DNA from: Caulobacter sp. Root655
Lineage (GTDB): Bacteria > Pseudomonadota > Alphaproteobacteria > Caulobacterales > Caulobacteraceae
NCBI RefSeq assembly: GCF_001427665.1
Contig: NZ_LMHC01000001.1
Location: 963,571 to 1,005,598, forward strand
DNA: 42,028 nt
Reading direction: 5' to 3'
Notes under the pieces: generated by a model
What the model saw: only the letters and a program-made list of their open reading frames with translations
Databases searched by the model: none
Told to the model about the DNA's origin: nothing
Shown: positions 31,091-38,111 of the stretch, piece by piece
Layout: each line of letters starts with the position of its first letter
How positions within the stretch are numbered: position 1 is the first letter of the stretch
Made by a program: the position numbers and the translations under genes

Positions 31091-33079
31091 ATGTCGTCCG
31101 ACGCCGCCGCGACTCCTCGTTCGGAGTTCACTACCCGAGGGGTCCTGCTCGGGATCGCCATCACCGTCATCTTCACGATGGCCCAGGTCTATCTGGGCCT
31201 GAAGGTCGGCCTGACCTTCGCCACCTCGATCCCGGCCGCCGTCATCTCGATGGCGCTGCTGCGGATGTTCCGGACCGGCACCATCCAGGAAAACAACATC
31301 GTCCAGACGATCGCCTCGGCGGCCGGGACGCTGTCGTCGGTGATCTTCGTCCTGCCGGGCCTGCTGATGATCGGCTGGTGGAGCAAGGTGCCGTTCCTGG
31401 CCACCTTCGGCGCCTGCCTGGTCGGCGGCATCCTGGGCGTCATGTACACCATCCCCCTGCGTCGGGCCCTGGTGACCAATTCCGACCTGCCCTATCCGGA
31501 AGGCGTCGCCGCCGCCGAGGTGCTGAAGGTCGGCACCGGTTCGCGAGCCGGCGCGGCCGAGGGCCAGGCGGGCCTGGTCGCCGTGGTGCTGGGCACCGTC
31601 GCCTCGGCCCTGTTCGCCGCCCTGGCCGCCGCCAAGATCTTCGCCGCCGAGGTCGCGGGCTACTTCAAGGCCGGGGCCGGCGCGACCGGCCTGGGCGCGT
31701 CCAGCTCGCTGGCCCTGATGGGCGCGGGCCATCTGATGGGCATCACGGTCGGCGTGGCGATGTTCGCGGGCCTGGCCATCGCCTGGGGCGTGCTGGTGCC
31801 GGTGATGACCAGCCTGCATCCGATGCCTGACGTCTCGGTGGCCAAGCACGCCCTGACCGTCTGGAAGACCGAGGTGCGCTTCATGGGGGCCGGCGTCATC
31901 GGCGCCGCCGCCATCTGGACCCTGGGCAAGCTGGCCGTGCCGATCTGGTCGGGCTTGGTGTCGGCCTTCGAAGCCAACAAGGCCCGCAAGGTCGATGGCG
32001 CGGTGATCCCGCGCACTGAACAGGACATCCCGATCAACGTCGTCGGCCTGGTGTCGTTGCTCCTGCTGGCTCCAGCGGGCTGGTTCCTGGCCCACTTCCT
32101 GACCGGCGGCCCGATCACCAGTCTGGCCGCGCCGCTGGTGGCCATCGGCATCGGCTATGTGCTGGTCGCCGGCCTGCTGGCCGCCGCCGTCTGCGGCTAT
32201 ATGGCCGGCCTGATCGGCTCGTCCAACAGCCCGGTCTCGGGCATCGCCATCCTGACCGTTCTGGGCGCCTCGCTGATGGTCGGCGTGGTCGGCCGCGGCG
32301 TGATCGGTCCCGACATCGCCAAGGCCCTGGTCGCCTACGCCCTCTATGTCACCACCATGGTGCTGGCCGTGGCCGTCGTGGCCAACGACAACCTGCAGGA
32401 CCTGAAGACCGGCCAACTGGTCGACGCCACGCCGTGGAAGCAGCAGGTGGCCCTGGTGATCGGCGTCGTCGCCGGCGCCATCGTCATCCCCTTCGTGCTG
32501 GAGCTGCTGAACCAGTCGAACGGTTTCTCGGGCGCGGCCAATCTCAACACCGTGGCCGGCGCGACGCCGCTGGACGCTCCGCAGGCGACCCTGATCTCGA
32601 CCCTGGCCAAGGGGGTGATCGCCCACGACCTGAACTGGACCCTGCTGGGCTACGGCGCCCTGATCGGCCTGGGCCTGGTGCTGGTCGACATCGTCCTGCG
32701 CAGGAGCAGCAAGGGGCGTTTCAGCCTGCCGCCGCTGGGCGTGGGCCTGGCCATCTACCTGCCCAGCGCGGTGACCGCGCCGGTCGTGGTCGGGGCCCTG
32801 GCCGGCTGGATCTACGACAAGGTCGTCGCCAAGGACCGCATGGCCGAGCCGGCCAAGCGCCTGGGCGTGCTGGTCGCCTCGGGCTTCATCGTCGGCGAAA
32901 GCCTGTTCAACGTGGCCCTGGCCGTGCTGATCGTCGCCACCCAGAAGGCTTCCCCCCTGGAGGTTCCGTTCGCGCCGCCCGAGCACGTGGGCATGATCTT
33001 CGCCCTGATCGCCGCCGTGGTGGTGGTGGTCGGGCTGTATGGCTGGGCGCGCAAGTCGGCCAACAAGATCCAGGCCTGA
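31091..33079 (+). CDS. OPT family oligopeptide transporter
   Basis: A 662-aa membrane protein of the OPT superfamily, which carries peptides or metal-chelate complexes by proton coupling. Family-typical pieces are the N-terminal GVLLGIAITVIFTMAQVYLGLKVGLTFATSIPAAVISMALLR, the loop NNIVQTIASAAGTLSSVIFVLPGLLMIGWW, the motif YPEGVAAAEVLKVG, and the later GLIGSSNSPVSGIAILTVLGASL. About 14-16 transmembrane helices are expected. The length is normal for the bacterial group. It is followed by a strong terminator at 33103 and preceded by a hairpin, so it is probably monocistronic. The substrate is not determined. Confidence 0.95.
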   Translation: MSSDAAATPRSEFTTRGVLLGIAITVIFTMAQVYLGLKVGLTFATSIPAAVISMALLRMFRTGTIQENNIVQTIASAAGTLSSVIFVLPGLLMIGWWSKVPFLATFGACLVGGILGVMYTIPLRRALVTNSDLPYPEGVAAAEVLKVGTGSRAGAAEGQAGLVAVVLGTVASALFAALAAAKIFAAEVAGYFKAGAGATGLGASSSLALMGAGHLMGITVGVAMFAGLAIAWGVLVPVMTSLHPMPDVSVAKHALTVWKTEVRFMGAGVIGAAAIWTLGKLAVPIWSGLVSAFEANKARKVDGAVIPRTEQDIPINVVGLVSLLLLAPAGWFLAHFLTGGPITSLAAPLVAIGIGYVLVAGLLAAAVCGYMAGLIGSSNSPVSGIAILTVLGASLMVGVVGRGVIGPDIAKALVAYALYVTTMVLAVAVVANDNLQDLKTGQLVDATPWKQQVALVIGVVAGAIVIPFVLELLNQSNGFSGAANLNTVAGATPLDAPQATLISTLAKGVIAHDLNWTLLGYGALIGLGLVLVDIVLRRSSKGRFSLPPLGVGLAIYLPSAVTAPVVVGALAGWIYDKVVAKDRMAEPAKRLGVLVASGFIVGESLFNVALAVLIVATQKASPLEVPFAPPEHVGMIFALIAAVVVVVGLYGWARKSANKIQA

Positions 33080-33102
33080 TCGGGTTGGCTTGATCGAACA
33101 AG

Positions 33103-33139
33103 GGACCCGGAGGGCGAGCGCCTTCCGGGTCCTTTTTTT
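33103..33139 (+). terminator. Intrinsic terminator after the OPT gene
   Basis: GGACCCGGAGGGC (33103-33115) pairs with GCCTTCCGGGTCC (33120-33132), with one G-T pair and a GAGC loop, followed by seven T (33133-33139). A textbook rho-independent terminator 24 bases after the stop. Confidence 0.95.
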
Positions 33140-33159
33140 GTTTCGGGTCATCCCTTGAT

Positions 33160-33191
33160 CCGCTCATCCCGGCGTTCGCCGGGATGAGCGG
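33160..33191. repeat. Single arm of the CCGCTCATCCCGG repeat
   Basis: This 32-bp stretch is CCGCTCATCCCGGCG followed by its near mirror TTCGCCGGGATGAGCGG. It is a stand-alone palindrome of the same family as the arms at 3729-3855 and 37887-38013. It lies 3 bases from the stop of the minus-strand GNAT gene, a position where it could stop transcription. Confidence 0.85.
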
Positions 33192-33194
33192 AGT

Positions 33195-33881
33195 TTAGAG
33201 GGGCGCCAGCACCGTCAACACCTGCTCGCACCGGAACCGGAACCCCAGCGCCTCATAGAGTCCGATCGCGCCGGCATTGTCGGCGTAGCTGTGCAGGAAC
33301 GGAGTCTCGCCGCGCGCCCGGATGGCGCCGGCGACATGCAGCATCAGCCGCGCCGCGTAGCCCCGGCCCCGGAAGTCCGGATGGGCGCAGACGCCGCTGA
33401 CCTCGGTGAAGCCGTCGGGGCGCAGGCGCTCGCCGGCCATGGCCGCCAGCCGTCCATCGACCTTGACGCCGACGAAGTCGCCCAGCTCGTGGGTGCGGCG
33501 GAAGAACGGGCCCGGCTTGGTCAGGGTGGCCAGGGCCAGCATGTCCGGCGCGTCAGCCTGGGTCAGGGGCTGGATCGCGAAGGTGACCGAGGCGGGGGCG
33601 GCCAGATCCTCGGCGACCATCTGCCAGCACAGCGCGCTGGACACGACCCGGGTCCCCGGAACGGGCGGCGGGTCGAACCGCTCGACCAGGCCGACGTCGC
33701 CGCCGTGGGCGCGCACCAGCTCGCCCAGCGCGGCCAGGCTTTCGGGCGATTGATCTTCCGTCCCGGCGAACAGGCCGAAGTCGGGGTCCATGCGCCGCGC
33801 GCCGCCGCCGACCACGGCGAGGTGGGATTGACGGCCGATCAGCGCCGACCAGGCGGGGCGATCAAGGGGGTGTGAGGTCAT
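33195..33881 (-). CDS. GNAT family N-acetyltransferase
   Basis: A 228-aa acetyltransferase with an N-terminal extension of about 110 residues and a C-terminal GNAT domain. The acetyl-CoA loop motif is VCAHPDFRGRGYAARLMLHVAGAI (Q/R-x-x-G-x-G/A), followed by LHSYADNAGAIGLYEALGFRF, the usual asparagine and tyrosine region. It resembles the FR47-like group. Its ATG overlaps the stop of the TetR gene (ATGA), so the two are co-expressed from the TetR promoter. It may modify a toxic compound exported by the divergent MFS protein, but that link is inferred from position only. Confidence 0.92.
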   Translation of the reverse strand: MTSHPLDRPAWSALIGRQSHLAVVGGGARRMDPDFGLFAGTEDQSPESLAALGELVRAHGGDVGLVERFDPPPVPGTRVVSSALCWQMVAEDLAAPASVTFAIQPLTQADAPDMLALATLTKPGPFFRRTHELGDFVGVKVDGRLAAMAGERLRPDGFTEVSGVCAHPDFRGRGYAARLMLHVAGAIRARGETPFLHSYADNAGAIGLYEALGFRFRCEQVLTVLAPL

Positions 33882-34519
33882 GCCGTATTCTCGGCCCGAC
33901 AATAGACTTCGATCAACGCCTTGATCGCCCCGACCACGGCCAGGGCCGGCTTGTCGTCGTCCTCGAACATCTGGCTGGAGGTGAAGACGCCTTCGATCAG
34001 CAGCATCATCGCATCGCCCAGCGCCCTGGGATCGGACGCGCCCATCTGCTCGGCCTTGGCCCGCAGCCGGTCCCGCAGCTCCAGCTTGTGGGCCTGCGAC
34101 ACCGCCCGGCCGACATGGTCGCGGTCCGGATACTCGACCACGGCGTTGGACAGCGCGCAGCCGCGATAGTCGGCCCCGCCCGACCGCACCGCCAGGCCCT
34201 CGAAATAGCCGACCATCTGGGCTTTCGGGTCACCCGGAAACGCCGCCTCGGCCGCCTCGAAGCGATCCCAGAAGCCCAGCTCGACCTCGCGCAGCACGGC
34301 GGCCACCAGGTCGTCCTTGGACTTGAAGCTGCGATAGAGGCTGGGCTTGGTCACCCCGGCCTTGGTGACGATCTCGTCCACCCCGACCGCCCGGATGCCC
34401 TCGCGGTAGAACAGCTCGCGGGCGGTGTCGAAGATGCGCTCGGCGGCGCGCGGCCCCGGGCCGTAGGGCCGGTGGTGTTCGGGGATGTCTTGCGACGTTT
34501 CTGGGACAAGTTTCGTCAT
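33878..34519 (-). CDS. TetR/AcrR family transcriptional regulator
   Basis: A 213-aa repressor. The N-terminal HTH is AAERIFDTARELFYREGIRAVGVDEIVTKAGVTKPSLYRSFKSKDDLVAAVLRE, and the C-terminal ligand domain carries SGGADYRGCALSNAVVEYPDRDH, the pattern of the YcdC/AefR-like group. It diverges from an MFS transporter gene with about 69 bases between starts, which contain a palindromic operator candidate (34534-34551). It therefore probably represses both itself (with the GNAT gene) and the transporter until a ligand binds. Family assignment is certain. Confidence 0.95.
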   Translation of the reverse strand: MTKLVPETSQDIPEHHRPYGPGPRAAERIFDTARELFYREGIRAVGVDEIVTKAGVTKPSLYRSFKSKDDLVAAVLREVELGFWDRFEAAEAAFPGDPKAQMVGYFEGLAVRSGGADYRGCALSNAVVEYPDRDHVGRAVSQAHKLELRDRLRAKAEQMGASDPRALGDAMMLLIEGVFTSSQMFEDDDKPALAVVGAIKALIEVYCRAENTA

Positions 34520-34533
34520 GGCGCTTGACGATG

Positions 34534-34551
34534 TTACTTACCGGTACGTAT
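34534..34551. promoter_or_regulatory. Candidate TetR operator between tetR-type and MFS genes
   Basis: TTACTTACC and GGTACGTAT form an 18-bp palindrome centred on CCGG with two mismatched pairs. This is the size and TACGTACC-like sequence often bound by TetR-family dimers. A second, shorter perfect palindrome ACCGATCGGT lies at 34571-34580, next to the MFS start. Confidence 0.55.
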
Positions 34552-34588
34552 AGGCGACAGCAACCCCCGTACCGATCGGTGACATCGC

Positions 34589-35854
34589 ATGCAGATCCTC
34601 CGTCGCACCCTCGGTTCCCGCTACGCCTTCGTCGTGGCCGGCGTCACGTTCCTGGCGCTGTTGTCGGCCGCTGGCCTCAGGGCGGCGCCGGGCGTGCTGA
34701 TCCTGCCGCTGGAAAAGGCCTTCCACTGGGATCGCGGCACGATCTCGACAGCGGCCGGCATCGGCATCTTCCTCTACGGCTTGACCGGGCCGTTCGCGGC
34801 GGCGCTGATGCAGTCGTTCGGCGTGCGGCGCACGGTCAGCCTGGCCCTGGTGCTGATGGCGGTGTCGACGGCGCTTTCGGCCTTCATGACCCAAAGCTGG
34901 CAGTACGTGGCCACCTGGGGCGTGATGGCCGGGTTCGGCAGCGGCGCGGTGGCCATGGTGCTGGGGGCGACGATCGTCAATCGCTGGTTCGTCGAGCGGC
35001 GTGGCCTGATGCTGGGCCTGCTGACAGCGGCCACGGCCACCGGTTCGCTGATCTTCCTGCCGGCCATGGCCTGGATCGCCGACCAGGGTGGCTGGCGGCC
35101 GGTGGTGCTGACCGTCGCCGCCGTCGCCGCGATCATGGCTCCGATCTGCTGGCTGCTGATCCCCGAGAGCCCCGACGCCATCGGCCAGCGACCCTACGGC
35201 GCGCCCGACGACTGGGTCGCCCCGCCCAAGGGCTCGGCCTCCAACGCCCTGGTCGGCGCGTTCGGCGCCCTGGCGCGGGCCAGCAAGACCCGCACCTTCT
35301 GGCTGCTGTTCGGCGGCTTCTTCATCTGCGGCCTGACCACCAACGGCCTGATCGGCGTGCACATGATCGCCTTCTGCGGCGACCGGGGCATGCCCGAGGT
35401 GCGGGCCGCCGGCCTGCTGGCGCTGATGGGGCTGTTCGACCTGTTCGGGACCACGGCCTCGGGCTGGCTGACCGATCGCTACGACCCGCGCAAGCTGCTG
35501 TTCATGTACTACGCCCTGCGCGGGCTCTCGCTGATCTACCTGCCGTTCTCGGATTTCTCGATCATGAGCCTGTCGGTGTTCGCGGTGTTCTACGGCCTGG
35601 ACTGGATCGCCACCGTGCCGCCGACCGTGCGGCTGGCGACGGAGGCGTTCGGCGACCGCGACGGACCGATCGTCTTCGGCTGGATCGGAGCCGGCCACCA
35701 GTTGGGCGCCGCGACGGCGGCGATCGGCGCGGGCGTGATCCGCGCCCAGTCGGGGCAATATATGGAGGCCTTCATCATCGCCGGCCTCGCGGGCCTGCTG
35801 GCGGCGGGCGCGTCGCTGATGGTGCGGCGGACTTTGGTTGTGAGCGCGGCGTGA
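34589..35854 (+). CDS. MFS transporter (OFA/monocarboxylate-like)
   Basis: A 421-aa major facilitator with about 12 helices. Segments seen are the N-terminal YAFVVAGVTFLALLSAAGLRAAPGVLILPLEKAF, the loop GRGTIST-like WDRGTISTAAGIGIFLYGLTGPFAAALMQSFGVRRTVS, and the second-half ASGWLTDRYDPRKLLFMYYALRGLSL. It is of the group that resembles oxalate/formate or monocarboxylate carriers, though divergence from a TetR gene with an operator candidate suggests a regulated export role. The ATG at 34589 lies close to the shorter palindrome. The stop lies within the first bases of a repeat element at 35853. Confidence 0.92.
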   Translation: MQILRRTLGSRYAFVVAGVTFLALLSAAGLRAAPGVLILPLEKAFHWDRGTISTAAGIGIFLYGLTGPFAAALMQSFGVRRTVSLALVLMAVSTALSAFMTQSWQYVATWGVMAGFGSGAVAMVLGATIVNRWFVERRGLMLGLLTAATATGSLIFLPAMAWIADQGGWRPVVLTVAAVAAIMAPICWLLIPESPDAIGQRPYGAPDDWVAPPKGSASNALVGAFGALARASKTRTFWLLFGGFFICGLTTNGLIGVHMIAFCGDRGMPEVRAAGLLALMGLFDLFGTTASGWLTDRYDPRKLLFMYYALRGLSLIYLPFSDFSIMSLSVFAVFYGLDWIATVPPTVRLATEAFGDRDGPIVFGWIGAGHQLGAATAAIGAGVIRAQSGQYMEAFIIAGLAGLLAAGASLMVRRTLVVSAA

Positions 35855-35960
35855 CTTGCCCCCTACGGGTCGCTTCGCGACCGTCTTCCCCCAGAGGGGG
35901 AAGAGCGCTCCGCCCCCTGTGGGGGCGGACAGACCGCGAAGCGGTCAGGTGGGGGCAAGT
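35853..35960. repeat. Inverted-repeat element after the MFS gene
   Basis: ACTTGCCCCC (35853-35862) pairs with GGGGGCAAGT (35951-35960), and inside lie TCGCTTCGCGA, CTTCCCCCAGAGGGGGAAG and CGCCCCCTGTGGGGGCG palindromes. It overlaps the last bases of the MFS stop codon and ends 11 bases from the convergent DUF3126 stop. It fills the gap completely. Confidence 0.8.
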
Positions 35961-35971
35961 CGGAAGCCGAA

Positions 35972-36181
35972 CTAGCCTTCCAAATCTTCCGCCAGGATCG
36001 CCATCTCGAACATGAACGAGCCGTCCTCGTCCTCGTCCTGGAAGATGACGCCGATGAATTCGCCCTTCACCTCGACCTCGGCGGAATCCTTCTGCTTGGG
36101 ACGGGCCTTGAGGACGATGTGGGGGTTGCCGAAGGTGCGCTTCAGATGGCCTTCGAGCTTGGCGATGGTGGCGGCGTCCAT
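35972..36181 (-). CDS. DUF3126 family protein
   Basis: A 69-aa protein matching DUF3126, a family of small alphaproteobacterial proteins. The sequence opens MDAATIAKLEGHLKRTFGN, with the core IVLKARPKQKDSAEVEVKGEFIGVIFQDEDEDGSFMFEMAIL and closing EDLEG. A beta-rich core after an N-terminal helix is likely. It is strongly acidic in the DEDEDG loop. It follows the LysR gene by 51 bases on the same strand, but a separate promoter is possible. Function is unknown. Confidence 0.9.
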   Translation of the reverse strand: MDAATIAKLEGHLKRTFGNPHIVLKARPKQKDSAEVEVKGEFIGVIFQDEDEDGSFMFEMAILAEDLEG

Positions 36182-36232
36182 GACGGGCTCCTGGTCTCGG
36201 TGGGGCGCCGGGGCGCTGTGTGTCGGCGGAAA

Positions 36233-37192
36233 CTAGATCGCCAACCGCGAAAGTGTAAGGGGTTTTGCGCCTTTGGCCGGTCCCGCCTGTTGAGAACCGG
36301 GCGGTGGCGGGGTCGCCGCGCCCTGGGCCAGCAGCCAGTCGCGGAACCGGCGGGCGGCCTTGGTGGCCTTGCTCTTGGGCGTCAGGGCGCAGATCAGGGC
36401 CCGTCCGGGGATCAGACCCAGCGGGGCCACCAGCCGCCCGGCGGCCAGGTCGCCCTCGACGAAGGCCCACGGGCCCATGGCCACGCCGAGGCCGGCGGCG
36501 GCCGCTTCCAGCATGTAGAAATAGTGGTCGAACTCGCGGTTCACCTGGGCTGGCGGCAGGGTCAGGCCCGCGGCGGCCTCCCACTCGGCCCAGCTTTCGA
36601 TGAAGGTTCGGGTGTGGAGGCGGGGCAGGCGGGCCAGGGCCTCCAGGTCGCCGGCCTTGGCGGCGAGGGCCGGCGACACCACCGGTCCGACATGGTGCTT
36701 GAGGAACGGCGTGACCTCGGCGTCGGGCGAGGGCGGAGCGTCGGGCAGGCGCATGCGGATGGCCAGGTCGATCCCGTCGGCGCGGAAATCGAACGGGCCG
36801 TTGGACTCCACGATCCGCACCGGGATGTCGGGATGGGCGGCCACGAAGTCCGGCAGGCGCGGGATCAGCCACTTCATCGCGAAGGTCGGCAGGCACGAGA
36901 CCACCAGCGCGCGGTCGGCGGCGGCGACGGGGCGGGGAATGGCGGCGTCGATCTGGTCGAAGGCCAGGGTCAGGGCCTGGGCCAGGGTCACGCCCGCCTC
37001 GGTCAGCACCAGCCGGGTGCGCGGTCCTTCGGTCAGCGGCGCGCCCAGGTGCTCTTCCAGCTGGCGGATCTGGCGGCTGATGGCCCCATGGGTGACGCAC
37101 AGCTCGTCGGCCGCCAGGGTCATCCGCCCGCGCCGGCCGAACGCCTCGAAGGCGCGCAGGGCGTTGAGCGGCGGAAGCGAGCGGGCGGCCAT
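36233..37192 (-). CDS. LysR-family transcriptional regulator (GcvA-like)
   Basis: A 319-aa LysR regulator. The winged-helix N-terminus is PPLNALRAFEAFGRRGRMTLAADELCVTHGAISRQIRQLEEHLG, the pattern of the GcvA/AmpR-like group. The effector domain is ALVVSCLPTFAMKWLIPRLPDFVAAHPDIPVRI with later LGVAMGPWAFVEGDLAAGRLVAPLG. GAGG nine bases ahead favours the ATG at 37192, though GTG at 37207 is possible. The C-terminal 20 residues (PPPPGSQQAGPAKGAKP) are an unusual proline- and lysine-rich tail. The divergent gene (37264) is a small membrane protein; the regulon is unknown. Confidence 0.93.
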   Translation of the reverse strand: MAARSLPPLNALRAFEAFGRRGRMTLAADELCVTHGAISRQIRQLEEHLGAPLTEGPRTRLVLTEAGVTLAQALTLAFDQIDAAIPRPVAAADRALVVSCLPTFAMKWLIPRLPDFVAAHPDIPVRIVESNGPFDFRADGIDLAIRMRLPDAPPSPDAEVTPFLKHHVGPVVSPALAAKAGDLEALARLPRLHTRTFIESWAEWEAAAGLTLPPAQVNREFDHYFYMLEAAAAGLGVAMGPWAFVEGDLAAGRLVAPLGLIPGRALICALTPKSKATKAARRFRDWLLAQGAATPPPPGSQQAGPAKGAKPLTLSRLAI

Positions 37193-37263
37193 GTGACGAA
37201 ACCTCACAGATGAGCGCTGATAAGTCGTTATCCGGACGGACGCAACCGGCGGATAACCGGGTC

Positions 37264-37407
37264 ATGAGCAAGCCCGCCCCCCACAGCGTCACCCTCGCCC
37301 AATGGCTGGCCGTGCTGGCGGTGTGGGGGCTGGCGGCCTACGGCGCGCTGGCCGGCAAGCCGGTAGAGGCGCGGCGGGATCAGGTCAGCCTGATCGCCTG
37401 CCGGTAG
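37264..37407 (+). CDS. Small membrane protein (47 aa), doubtful
   Basis: A 47-aa frame beginning MSKPAPHSVTLAQWLAV, with one hydrophobic helix (AQWLAVLAVWGLAAYGALAG) and a short charged tail (KPVEARRDQVSLIACR). There is no clear ribosome site before the ATG. It diverges from the LysR gene, which could regulate it, and ends 7 bases before the GFA gene. The hydrophobic helix is not typical of a random GC-rich frame, but support is weak. No family is recognised. Confidence 0.45.
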   Translation: MSKPAPHSVTLAQWLAVLAVWGLAAYGALAGKPVEARRDQVSLIACR

Positions 37408-37414
37408 GTCCGGC

Positions 37415-37843
37415 ATGGTGGCGACAAGCAAACGCATCGCCGCCTGCGCCTGCTCTCAGCTGCAACTCCTGTGCATGGGCCAGCCCCGGCGCGTTTCCAT
37501 GTGCCACTGCGTGGACTGCCAGCGCCGGACGGGCAGCGTCTTCAGCATCGCGGTGTTCTACGATCGCGGTGCGGTGACCGTGTCGAAAGGCGCGGCGCGG
37601 ACCTTCACCCGCGACTCCGCGAGCGGTTTCCCGGTGACGTTCCATTTCTGTGGCACATGCGGCTCGAACGTCTTCTGGGAGCCCGCTCGGATGCCGCACC
37701 TGATCGGGGTGGCGATCGGGGCCTTTGGCGACCCCGGTTTTCCCCAGCCGGAACAGTCGGTCTGGACCAAGGACAAGCACGCTTGGCTGACCCTGCCCGA
37801 TGGCATGCCCGCCTTCGAGGTCAACCCGCCGCCACGGGCTTGA
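37415..37843 (+). CDS. GFA family protein (glutathione-dependent formaldehyde-activating fold)
   Basis: A 142-aa zinc-binding protein of the GFA/CENP-V fold. Metal-ligand motifs are intact: CACSQLQLLC near the N-terminus, MCHCVDCQRRTGSVFS in the middle, and FHFCGTCGSNVFWEPAR, followed by the family-typical LIGVAIGAFGDPGFPQPEQSVWTKDKHAWL. True Gfa enzymes condense glutathione with formaldehyde, but most GFA-fold proteins have no proven reaction. It follows the 47-aa frame by 7 bases. No glutathione-dependent formaldehyde dehydrogenase gene is near, so the role stays open. Confidence 0.9.
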   Translation: MVATSKRIAACACSQLQLLCMGQPRRVSMCHCVDCQRRTGSVFSIAVFYDRGAVTVSKGAARTFTRDSASGFPVTFHFCGTCGSNVFWEPARMPHLIGVAIGAFGDPGFPQPEQSVWTKDKHAWLTLPDGMPAFEVNPPPRA

Positions 37844-37886
37844 AGCGAACGTTAGAGCGTTCGTCTCTTGGCTTGAATCCCCACAT

Positions 37887-38013
37887 CCGCTCATCCCGGC
37901 GAATGCCGGGACCCAGATGGAATGGCTTTGAGACTGACGCCAGGGGCGCTGAACCCCTCCAGTCATCCACACCGCTACAGGATCTGGGTCCCGGCGTTCG
38001 CCGGGATGAGCGG
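37887..38013. repeat. 127-bp two-armed REP-like element, copy 2
   Basis: The left arm 37887-37918 and right arm 37982-38013 are reverse complements but for one base. The element equals copy 1 (3729-3855) in length and, by eye, in most bases of the middle part (for example GGAATGGCTTTGA, ATCATCCACACCGCTA vs GTCATCCACACCGCTA). It lies between the GFA gene and the M16 protease gene. Confidence 0.85.
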
Positions 38014-38069
38014 AGTTTGGGGCGGGAGCAGACCAACTCAGCCGGCGAATGCTAGGGACCGGTTTTCCT

Positions 38070-38101
38070 CCGCTCACCCCGGCATTCGCCGGGATGAGCG
38101 G
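38070..38101. repeat. Single arm of the CCGCTCATCCCGG repeat
   Basis: CCGCTCACCCCGGCAT and its near mirror TCGCCGGGATGAGCGG form a 32-bp palindrome of the same family as the element at 37887-38013, 56 bases to its left. It lies 10 bases beyond the stop of the minus-strand M16 gene, where it could end that transcript. Confidence 0.85.
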
Positions 38102-38111
38102 ATCAAGGGGA

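Noticed and set aside
30617..33151. Long minus-strand open frame opposite the OPT transporter
   Set aside because: Histidine/glutamine/glycine-rich antisense artefact with no signal or domain; it crosses two hairpins and the OPT gene.
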